5,219 nt of DNA, taken from positions 1 to 5,219 of the forward strand of contig JAEXJU010000329.1 in assembly GCA_023448955.1 (NCBI GenBank), in the 5' to 3' direction. Below are positions 1 through 5,219 of this stretch, piece after piece. The position numbers and the translations under genes are program-made. The notes beneath the pieces were generated by a model that saw only the letters and a program-made list of their open reading frames with translations, made no database searches and had not been told where the DNA came from. Each line of letters opens with the position of its first letter. Position 1 is the first letter of the stretch. The stretch comes from Bacteroidota bacterium. Its GTDB lineage: Bacteria > Bacteroidota > Bacteroidia > Flavobacteriales > Weeksellaceae.

Positions 1-1
1 G

Positions 2-1396
2 CATTATGATCTCTATACTTTACCTATTGAAAAAGAACCTGTTAAAGGGCAAAATACCTGGCTGGAAGAAGGGTTTGTAATGACTGATAATCTTCTGAAA
101 TGGTGCGAGGCGAACAAAATTTATCTGATTCTCGATCTTCACGCCGCTCCGGGCGGACAAGGTAATGATGAGAATATATCCGATAATGATAAATCAAAAC
201 CAAATCTCTGGCAAAATGAAGATAACCAGAAAAAAACCATTGGCCTTTGGAAAAAACTGGCGGAACGCTATAAGGACAAGGAATGGATTGGCGGATATGA
301 TCTTATAAATGAACCAAACTATCCCTTCACAGGAAAAAATCCGAATGGAACGGACGAGATGTCTAGTGCGCCGCTTTGGAAGCTTCAGAAAGAAATCACA
401 GAAGCTATCAGACTAGTTGATAGGAATCATATCATCATTATAGAAGGAAATGGCTGGGGGAATAACTATAACGGACTTTCTACGCTTTGGGATGATAATA
501 TGGTATTGAGTTTTCATAAATACTGGACCAGTAATTCTCCCGATGCAATCCAGAATATACTGGACTTGAGAAATAAATTCAATGTGCCGGTGTGGCTCGG
601 AGAAACGGGTGAAAACTCTAATGTATGGTTTACGGAACTGAATCAGCTTCTTCTGAAAAACAACATTGGCTATGCTTACTGGCCAATGAAAAAAATTGAC
701 AATATTGCAGGCGTTACCAATGTGAAGATCACACCGGAATATCATAAACTTCTGGATTATTGGAAAAATGGCGGCGAAAAACCTTCGAAGGATTTTGCCC
801 AGAAAGCATTGCTGAAAATCGCGGACAACTACAAAATGGAAAATACAGAAGTGAAGAAAGATGTTATTGATGCACTATTCCGGCAAGTGAATGAGGAAAC
901 CACAAAACCATTCACAAATCATAGTGCTCCGGGAAGAATCTTTGCTGCGGAATATGATTTAGGGAGAATTGGGAAAGCTTATCAGGATAATGATTTTCAG
1001 AATCTTTGGGTAAGTTCTGGTCAGCACACCGAATGGAACGCCGGCAATAAAATGCGAAACGATGGTGTTGATATTTATGCCTGCAATGATAAGGTTACCA
1101 ATGGGTATTATGTCGGGAAAACGGAAAACGGTGAATGGCTGCAATACACTTTGAATATTAATCAAACTAAAGAATATAAACTTGATATTCGATATAATAA
1201 TGAATCTGCTGAAAGTTCCAGAGTCAGCATAAAAGATGAGTCAGGAGAAATATTGGCACAAATAGATCTGCCGCCAACAGATAAGGAATGGAAAACGATT
1301 TCAGGGAAAAGAATCAATCTTTCAAAAGGGAAAAAGAAACTCAGATTATATTTTGATACAGGTAATGCAAACATCAATTTTTTTGAATTGAAATAA
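2..1396 (+). CDS. GH5-family glycoside hydrolase (cellulase-like) with C-terminal CBM6-like domain, 5' partial
   Basis: This is the 3' part of a secreted glycan-degrading enzyme. The frame is open from base 2, giving 464 visible residues; the signal peptide and the start of the barrel lie off the left edge. Visible residues 1 to about 245 carry the marks of a GH5 (clan A) TIM barrel: DLHAAPGGQ (His47), the LINEP strand-4 motif with the probable acid/base Glu104 (codon 311-313), FHKY (His172, Tyr174), the probable nucleophile Glu201 in LGETG (codon 602-604) and Trp227 in AYWP. All key residues are present, so a retaining beta-glycosidase is expected. A helical linker leads to residues 314-464, a beta-sandwich resembling CBM6/CBM35, with DGVDI and GEWLQYTLNI typical of these modules. 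Substrate cannot be read from sequence; beta-glucan or beta-mannan are reasonable guesses. The protein ends with the CBM, and I see no type IX secretion C-terminal domain. The Met at base 80 is internal, because the homology-like sequence continues upstream of it. Confidence 0.9.
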   Translation, partial: HYDLYTLPIEKEPVKGQNTWLEEGFVMTDNLLKWCEANKIYLILDLHAAPGGQGNDENISDNDKSKPNLWQNEDNQKKTIGLWKKLAERYKDKEWIGGYDLINEPNYPFTGKNPNGTDEMSSAPLWKLQKEITEAIRLVDRNHIIIIEGNGWGNNYNGLSTLWDDNMVLSFHKYWTSNSPDAIQNILDLRNKFNVPVWLGETGENSNVWFTELNQLLLKNNIGYAYWPMKKIDNIAGVTNVKITPEYHKLLDYWKNGGEKPSKDFAQKALLKIADNYKMENTEVKKDVIDALFRQVNEETTKPFTNHSAPGRIFAAEYDLGRIGKAYQDNDFQNLWVSSGQHTEWNAGNKMRNDGVDIYACNDKVTNGYYVGKTENGEWLQYTLNINQTKEYKLDIRYNNESAESSRVSIKDESGEILAQIDLPPTDKEWKTISGKRINLSKGKKKLRLYFDTGNANINFFELK

Positions 1397-1424
1397 TTCT
1401 CACATTTATATTATTATTTTTTTG

Positions 1425-1454
1425 AACATTCCAAGTTACTTTGGAATGTTTTTT
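1425..1454 (+). terminator. Rho-independent terminator of the GH5 gene
   Basis: A perfect 10-bp stem (AACATTCCAA at 1425-1434 with TTGGAATGTT at 1441-1450) encloses a 6-base loop and runs into a T tract ending at 1454. It lies 28 bases after the GH5 stop codon. The opposite strand has no T tract after the stem, so it acts on the plus strand only. It separates the GH5 transcript from the DUF5686 gene. Confidence 0.87.
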
Positions 1455-1469
1455 ATTAATATAAAACTT

Positions 1470-1477
1470 TAATTTTG
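1470..1477 (+). promoter_or_regulatory. Candidate Bacteroidota -7 promoter element (TAATTTTG)
   Basis: TAATTTTG matches the Bacteroidota sigma-A -7 consensus TAnnTTTG exactly. It sits just after the upstream terminator and 59 bases before the DUF5686 start codon, where a promoter is needed. The -33 TTTG partner is not convincing: the nearest TTTG (1440-1443) lies 26 bases upstream, longer than usual, and inside the terminator stem. Transcription would start near 1484 and leave a leader of about 50 bases. Confidence 0.55.
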
Positions 1478-1502
1478 TACCGATAACAAATGAACTTTTT
1501 TT

Positions 1503-1518
1503 TATACCAATTGTTATA
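1503..1518. repeat. Near-palindrome in the DUF5686 leader
   Basis: TATACCAATTGTTATA pairs with itself at 7 of 8 positions around a central CAATTG core; the only mismatch is C1507/T1514. The right part (TTGTTAT, 1511-1517) also forms a separate 7-bp inverted repeat with ATAACAA at 1483-1489, across a 21-base gap. It lies between the candidate promoter and the start codon, so it could be an operator or an RNA structure. In DNA this AT-rich it could also be chance. Confidence 0.3.
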
Positions 1519-1526
1519 TAAAAAAC

Positions 1527-1530
1527 TAAA
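1527..1530 (+). promoter_or_regulatory. TAAA-type ribosome-binding leader of the DUF5686 gene
   Basis: TAAA lies 6 bases before the ATG at 1537 in an A-rich stretch, with no GGAGG-like sequence nearby. This A-rich pattern is typical of Flavobacteriia leaders and supports a start at 1537; the second ATG at 1540 is also possible. Confidence 0.5.
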
Positions 1531-1536
1531 CGAATA

Positions 1537-3999
1537 ATGATGAGACTCTATTTTACCTTTTTCCTATTTGCTTCAACTTTTTTGTTTTCTCAAAGTAAAC
1601 TAAAAGTTTACAGTTCAGACAATCAAAAACCGATCAAAGGAGCGAAAGTTTATTGCAATGATAAACTTCTCGGCCATACCGACGAAAACGGCTTACTTAA
1701 TTTTACTACAAAATGCACAAAAGTAGATGTGGAAGCGAATCAGTTTATTGGTGATGAAGTGGTGGTAGATAAAACGATGGAGATTGCACTGGACAAAGAA
1801 AGCTCCAAAACAAGAGATATAGAAGCAGTAACACTTACCAATGAAAGCGATCCGCGTGCTCTGGCTATTCTGGATAAGGTTTTCAGAAGCTTCAAAGATA
1901 ATTCACCGAATGCGTTGGACTCTTATTCATATAAATCTTATGAAAAAATGTCTTTTGATCTGGATCAGGACAGTATAAAAGATTACAGCCAATTTATCGC
2001 AGCCAGAAAAGATTCGCTTTCGAAATTATCTGGCCGTATTCTCCCAACTAAAGAAAAAGAGAAAAAAGACTCTATAGAAGGAGAAAAAGCAATGAGTGTT
2101 TTTGCAGAAAGTAAAATGTTCCTTTGGGAACGCGCAGCACAGTTTCTGTATTCAAAAGAATTTGGAGAAAAAATCAATATATTGGATAACAGGATTTCCG
2201 GTCTGCAGGAACCAATTTATGAAATGATAACGCTGAGATCTAACAGAAATAAAGTTCCGCGTGAAGTTTTGCCGGAAAACCGCAGTCTTTATAGATATTT
2301 TCTTACAGATTCCCTAACAATAGATGGACGGGAGAATTATGTCATCAGATTCAGACAGGTAGATTATAAAACGCCTGTCAACAAAAGAAAATATAACGGC
2401 TATCTTTATATTGACAAAGCAACTTACGCTATTAAAAAAATTGAAAGCAACAGCAAAGTAAAGTCAGACGGTAGCATTACTTCTATTTGGGTTCCTATTG
2501 ATAATAAGTGGTTTCTGAAATCCGAAAACCTGAAAATAAGGATGGGAAGTTCTACATTCAATACTGTGGAAAAGAAAAATAATGAAACAGCTGAGGAAAA
2601 AAAAGAACGTCTGGATAAGGTGAAGAAATTCGGAACTTATGCTTATATGAAAGCCGATTATTTTGACTTCCAGAGTCCTGTTGAGGTCAAAGCTAATCAG
2701 TTTAGCGGTTATACGATGAGTGTCAAAAATTCCGACGGTTCACTTTTAGATGAATACAGAACAGACAGCCTCACGACAAGGGAAAAACTGACCTATACTA
2801 AAATCGATTCGATCGGTAAAAAATATAAATTAGACCAGAAAGCTAAAGTAATTACAGGTCTTTTGAGAGGAAAAATAAGAATCGGAATGATAGACATCAA
2901 TCCATTGCAGACCAAATATAACAGATACGAAGGTTTTCGTCTGGGTGCTGGATTCAAGCTTAATGAAAGATTTAATAAATACATCTCGCCGGATGTTTAT
3001 CTGGCTTATGGCTTTAAGGATAAAGAATTTAAGTACGGAGCAGGTGTAGATTTTAGAACAACGTTGGAGCGCAACTCCTTCTTCCGTGTCGAGTATTTTA
3101 ATGATGTGGCCGCATCGGGACTTTTTAACCAGAACCTTTGGAATTTCAGAATGACCATTATGAATTCCGGGATGTCTATCCAGAACGATAAATATTATAA
3201 GTTTGAAGGATTCCGTGCAGGTTATGAAGTAGATCTGAGCAATTCTCTAACGCTGAATGTATCTGCGAAAAGACAAAAGGAAGAAGCCGTTTTTGATTAT
3301 GCTTACAAAAACAGAACGGGAAGTTTCGACAATTTCAGTTCTTTGGCGACAATCAAATTTTCTCCAAACAGCAAGAATATAATGACACCGTCTGGAAAAT
3401 ATACCTTTGAACAAAATTATCCGGAAGTTTACCTGAATTATGAGCAAGGTTTCAAAAGTCTGGGCGGCGAGCTAAATTATAGCCGTTTCGACATTCTCTA
3501 CACGCACCAGTTCCGAACAGTTCTGGGTGTTACTGGGACAAGAGCTTATGGCGGCTACTTCACTGGCGATGCGCCGGTTTGGCATCAGTTCGAGATGGGC
3601 GGATTGGATTCCAGCAGGGAAAACAGTATTTTTTCTAATTTTAACCTCACAACATACCTTGGTTTTGCAACGATGACATCGGGGAAATATTTCAATGATA
3701 AATTTGCTGGCTATTATTTTACACACCGCATTCCTTGGTATTTCAAGAGTATCGGGAAAAATACTTCCAGCTTTGATATTGTTTATAAAGGTATCATCGG
3801 GAATATGAAAAACCCGGAATATCACCAGTTTGACTACAGTCCGCTGAATCATCTTTATCAGGAGATCGGCCTGGAGAATAATAATTTCCTTAGCACAAAG
3901 TTCAACCTTGGACTATTTTATAGGGTTGGCTATTATAACACCAGTAAGTTTGCCGATAATTTTGCAATACAGTTGAAATTAAAAGTTTTAGGTTTCTAG
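1537..3999 (+). CDS. DUF5686 family outer-membrane protein with carboxypeptidase-regulatory-like domain
   Basis: A complete 820-residue protein of the Bacteroidota DUF5686 type; its biochemical function is unknown. Residues 1 to about 18-20 form a Sec signal peptide (hydrophobic FTFFLFASTFLF, probable cleavage near FS-QS, no lipobox Cys). Residues 21 to about 90 look like a carboxypeptidase-D regulatory-like Ig fold (PIKGAKVYCNDK, HTDENGLLNF), as found at the N-terminus of many Bacteroidota outer-membrane proteins. A lysine-rich, probably periplasmic region follows, beginning with the family-like ESDPRALAIL (103-112). From about residue 445 the chain alternates in short amphipathic strands rich in Tyr, Phe and Gly (YNRYEGFRLGAGF, YLAYGFKDKEFKYGAGVDF) and ends in LKLKVLGF with a terminal Phe, as expected for a beta-barrel inserted by the BAM complex. 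The only cysteines are Cys40 and Cys60. Two ATGs in tandem (1537, 1540) leave a one-residue ambiguity in the start. The ATL gene follows after 2 bases. Confidence 0.88.
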   Translation: MMRLYFTFFLFASTFLFSQSKLKVYSSDNQKPIKGAKVYCNDKLLGHTDENGLLNFTTKCTKVDVEANQFIGDEVVVDKTMEIALDKESSKTRDIEAVTLTNESDPRALAILDKVFRSFKDNSPNALDSYSYKSYEKMSFDLDQDSIKDYSQFIAARKDSLSKLSGRILPTKEKEKKDSIEGEKAMSVFAESKMFLWERAAQFLYSKEFGEKINILDNRISGLQEPIYEMITLRSNRNKVPREVLPENRSLYRYFLTDSLTIDGRENYVIRFRQVDYKTPVNKRKYNGYLYIDKATYAIKKIESNSKVKSDGSITSIWVPIDNKWFLKSENLKIRMGSSTFNTVEKKNNETAEEKKERLDKVKKFGTYAYMKADYFDFQSPVEVKANQFSGYTMSVKNSDGSLLDEYRTDSLTTREKLTYTKIDSIGKKYKLDQKAKVITGLLRGKIRIGMIDINPLQTKYNRYEGFRLGAGFKLNERFNKYISPDVYLAYGFKDKEFKYGAGVDFRTTLERNSFFRVEYFNDVAASGLFNQNLWNFRMTIMNSGMSIQNDKYYKFEGFRAGYEVDLSNSLTLNVSAKRQKEEAVFDYAYKNRTGSFDNFSSLATIKFSPNSKNIMTPSGKYTFEQNYPEVYLNYEQGFKSLGGELNYSRFDILYTHQFRTVLGVTGTRAYGGYFTGDAPVWHQFEMGGLDSSRENSIFSNFNLTTYLGFATMTSGKYFNDKFAGYYFTHRIPWYFKSIGKNTSSFDIVYKGIIGNMKNPEYHQFDYSPLNHLYQEIGLENNNFLSTKFNLGLFYRVGYYNTSKFADNFAIQLKLKVLGF

Positions 4000-4001
4000 C
4001 A

Positions 4002-4301
4002 ATGGATGAGTTATTCAAACAGCAGGTTTATGAGGTCGCCAGGCTTATTCCGAAAGGCAGAATTTCCACTTATGGAGCTATTGCAAAAGCTGTAGGCTAT
4101 CCGAACCATTCCCGACACGTCGGTCATGCGATGGGTGGATGTCCGAAGGATGTTCCGGCACACCGCGTTATCAGCAGCTCAGGAAAACTATCAGTTCCAT
4201 CGTTCCGGGAAAGGCTGGAAAAAGAAAATGTTGTGGTGCAGGACAATTGGAAGATCAAAGACTTTAAAACGCTCTTTTGGGATCCTTTGAAAGAGTTGTA
4301 A
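4002..4301 (+). CDS. Alkyltransferase-like protein (ATL; MGMT-family DNA-binding domain, PAHR type)
   Basis: A 99-residue protein consisting only of the DNA-binding/active-site domain of O6-alkylguanine-DNA alkyltransferases, the usual length of an ATL. Visible family marks are KGRISTYGAIA with the DNA-contact Tyr24, SRHVGHAM with the probable arginine finger Arg38, and PAHRV (52-56). True methyltransferases have PCHRV there; the acceptor Cys is Ala53 here (codon 4158-4160), so alkyl transfer is not expected. Known ATLs bind O6-alkylguanine, flip it out and hand the lesion to nucleotide excision repair (UvrA). Many have Trp at this position; Ala is a known variant, as I recall for Thermus thermophilus TTHA1564. 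Cys47 (GGCP) is off the catalytic position. The ATG follows the DUF5686 stop after 2 bases without its own clear ribosome-binding site, so translation is probably coupled. A hairpin terminator follows directly. Confidence 0.93.
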   Translation: MDELFKQQVYEVARLIPKGRISTYGAIAKAVGYPNHSRHVGHAMGGCPKDVPAHRVISSSGKLSVPSFRERLEKENVVVQDNWKIKDFKTLFWDPLKEL

Positions 4302-4334
4302 AAAAAACCGCTTTATCATTGATAAAAGCGGTTT
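4300..4334. terminator. Bidirectional terminator between convergent operons
   Basis: The left arm AAACCGCTTTATC (4305-4317) pairs with the right arm GATAAAAGCGGTTT (4321-4334), with one bulged A and a 3-base loop. Read on the minus strand, the stem is followed by eight T (complement of A 4300-4307), a strong intrinsic terminator for the NTF2-like/SDR operon. On the plus strand the tail (TTTATAATTT) is weaker but usable for the DUF5686-ATL transcript. The A run begins within the ATL stop codon. Confidence 0.85.
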
Positions 4335-4352
4335 ATAATTTAACATTCCAAA

Positions 4353-4670
4353 TTAACCCGTAATTTTAAGTGACCGGATAAATCCCTCTTCCAATACTAA
4401 ATGATATTTCAAAACAACCGGGCTTCCAGGAAAAGATCCTGAAGTTTTCGCCGAAAGAATATTTTCTTTTTCATCATATGCTACCGGTTCCATGATCGCT
4501 TTATATTCTTTATTGGCTTTGCCGATCCATTGTTCGATTTCTTTCCGACCGGTATAATTTTTACCCTCGTCAAATACGGTGGCTGCTTCTGCAAAACATA
4601 GGGCATAGGCAGCACTGTCAAAACTGTTCTGCGCTTTTACTAATTCTGTGATTACTTTTGGTAAGTTCAT
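4353..4670 (-). CDS. NTF2-like / SnoaL-like small protein
   Basis: A 105-residue protein with the layout of the NTF2-like superfamily (nuclear transport factor 2 / SnoaL-like cone fold). An N-terminal helix is followed by a second helix (DSAAYALCFAEAATVFDE, about 18-35), then YTGRKEIEQWIGKANKEYKA (about 39-58), where a conserved GR/GxxxI turn and helix 3 line the pocket, then four or so beta-strands (EPVAYDE, ILSAKTSGSF, VVLKYHLVLEEGFIRSLKITG). It has no signal peptide or membrane segment, so it is cytoplasmic. Members act as small isomerases, cyclases or dehydratases, or simply bind ligands; the sequence does not say which. The frame ends at TAA 4355-4353. It lies 20 bases downstream of the SDR gene on the same strand, which suggests one operon and perhaps a shared small-molecule substrate. 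The ATG at 4670-4668 is preceded by an A-rich TAAA leader. Confidence 0.8.
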   Translation of the reverse strand: MNLPKVITELVKAQNSFDSAAYALCFAEAATVFDEGKNYTGRKEIEQWIGKANKEYKAIMEPVAYDEKENILSAKTSGSFPGSPVVLKYHLVLEEGFIRSLKITG

Positions 4671-4690
4671 ATGTTTTATTTTAAAGATTA
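4671..4690 (-). promoter_or_regulatory. A-rich ribosome-binding spacer before the NTF2-like gene
   Basis: The 20 bases between the SDR stop and the NTF2-like ATG read, on the minus strand, TTTAAAATAAAACAT just before the start. Two TAAA motifs (4683-4680 and 4678-4675) lie 9 and 4 bases before the ATG. No promoter or terminator fits in this gap, which supports co-transcription of the two genes. Confidence 0.45.
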
Positions 4691-5219
4691 TTAAATAGTT
4701 GGTACTGTGCCACCATCAATTATAAATTCAGTTCCTGTAAGATAGTCCGCTCTTGGCGATACCAGGAAGCCTATTAATTCGGCAACTTCTTTCGGTTCTG
4801 CAGGTCGTCCGAAAGGAATCCCTCCCAATGCGTCCATTACATTCTGTTGTGCTTCTTTTAAAGTTGTGTTTGCATTTCTTGCAATTTCACCCAGCCATGC
4901 TTCGGATGCAGTTGTGTTGATCCAACCAGGTGATACGGTCAGAACACGAACGCCTTTTGGGGTGACTTCGTTCGATAGACTTTTGCTATAGTTTCTCAAT
5001 GCTGCTTTTGAAGCTGCGTAAGGTAATGTAGAATCATAAAGCGGAAGTTTTCCCTGTATTGAAGCAATGTGGATAATAACGCCACTTTTCCGATCAATCA
5101 TCTGCGGGAGAAATCCTCTGTCAAGACGTACAGGCGCCAAAAGGTTGGCCTGTAGTATAGATTCCCAATCTTCATCAGTAAGCGCGGCAAAACCGCCTGC
5201 AGGAGTTGATGATCCGCCA
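4691..5219 (-). CDS. SDR family NAD(P)-dependent oxidoreductase, 5' partial
   Basis: The C-terminal 175 residues of a classical short-chain dehydrogenase/reductase; about 80-90 residues, including the TGxxxGxG nucleotide-binding motif, lie beyond the right edge. The frame is open from 5218. Using visible numbering, the whole catalytic set is present: Asn25 (ILQANLLAPVRL), Ser53 in HIASIQG (codon 5062-5060), Tyr67 and Lys71 in the YAASK motif (codons 5020-5018 and 5008-5006). The SPGWINT segment after strand 6 and the C-terminal LTGTEFIIDGGTVPTI are also classical SDR. These enzymes are cytosolic, usually tetrameric, and oxidise or reduce hydroxyl/keto groups with NAD(P)(H); the substrate cannot be inferred. 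The TTG at 5140-5138 is not the start, because the SDR-like sequence continues upstream (GGFAALTDEDWESILQAN). The NTF2-like gene follows after 20 bases in the same direction. The promoter is outside the window. Confidence 0.93.
   Translation of the reverse strand, partial: GGSSTPAGGFAALTDEDWESILQANLLAPVRLDRGFLPQMIDRKSGVIIHIASIQGKLPLYDSTLPYAASKAALRNYSKSLSNEVTPKGVRVLTVSPGWINTTASEAWLGEIARNANTTLKEAQQNVMDALGGIPFGRPAEPKEVAELIGFLVSPRADYLTGTEFIIDGGTVPTI

Noticed and set aside
80..82. ATG as start of the GH5 gene
   Set aside because: The frame stays open to base 2 and the upstream residues (NTWLEEGFV) read as GH5 barrel sequence. A start here would leave out the signal peptide and the first strands.
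3472..3852. A 126-codon open frame on the minus strand inside the DUF5686 gene
   Set aside because: It is antisense to a well-supported coding region, has no recognisable domain and no leader, and is one of several such shadows in this window (others at 413-745 and 959-1165).
4140..4145. Cys47 of the ATL protein as a possible alkyl acceptor
   Set aside because: It lies six residues before the PAHRV position, outside the catalytic helix-turn site of MGMT-family enzymes.
4342..4355. AACATTCCAAATTA resembles the left arm of the terminator at 1425-1438 (13 of 14 bases)
   Set aside because: There is no matching right arm or T tract here and only two copies, so it is probably chance in AT-rich DNA, not a repeat family.
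5138..5140. TTG as start of the SDR gene
   Set aside because: It is the Leu codon in ANLLAP; the catalytic Asn and typical SDR sequence lie upstream in the same frame up to the window edge.
1..5219. Search for a mobile element, CRISPR array, tRNA/rRNA or defence system
   Set aside because: No transposase-like frame, terminal inverted repeats, regularly spaced repeats, cloverleaf or rRNA-like sequence was seen. Coding regions are densely packed and of conventional types.

Overview
The window looks like ordinary chromosome from a member of the Bacteroidota, most likely Flavobacteriia of the Chryseobacterium type. The sequence is AT-rich. Translation starts have A-rich TAAA-type leaders rather than a GGAGG Shine-Dalgarno. 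A TAnnTTTG -7 promoter element is present. One gene encodes a DUF5686 outer-membrane protein, a family I know from Bacteroidota. The genus is an inference; I ran no similarity search.

Layout: (1) 1-1396, plus strand: the 3' part of a secreted glycoside hydrolase family 5 enzyme with a C-terminal CBM6-like sugar-binding domain. Its start lies to the left of the window. A clean intrinsic terminator follows at 1425-1454. (2) 1397-1536: a 140-base gap with the terminator, a -7 promoter element, a near-palindrome and a TAAA ribosome-binding leader. (3) 1537-3999, plus strand: a complete DUF5686 protein with a signal peptide, a carboxypeptidase-regulatory-like domain and a predicted outer-membrane beta-barrel. 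(4) 4002-4301, plus strand: an alkyltransferase-like (ATL) DNA-repair protein whose active-site Cys is replaced by Ala (PAHR). It starts 2 bases after the DUF5686 stop, so the two are almost certainly co-transcribed. (5) 4300-4334: a hairpin that can terminate both converging transcripts. (6) 4353-5219, minus strand: a two-gene operon, a short-chain dehydrogenase/reductase (5' end off the right edge) followed by a small NTF2/SnoaL-like protein.

The three blocks do not form one pathway: polysaccharide breakdown, an outer-membrane protein with a DNA alkylation-damage sensor, and an oxidoreductase with a small alpha+beta cone-fold partner. I see no mobile element, CRISPR array, RNA gene or defence system. 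I do not see a convincing new multi-gene system. The points most worth a second look are the PAHR-type ATL coupled to DUF5686, the lone cysteine pair in the DUF5686 N-terminal domain, and the dyad in its leader. No stretch over 300 bases lacks a gene.
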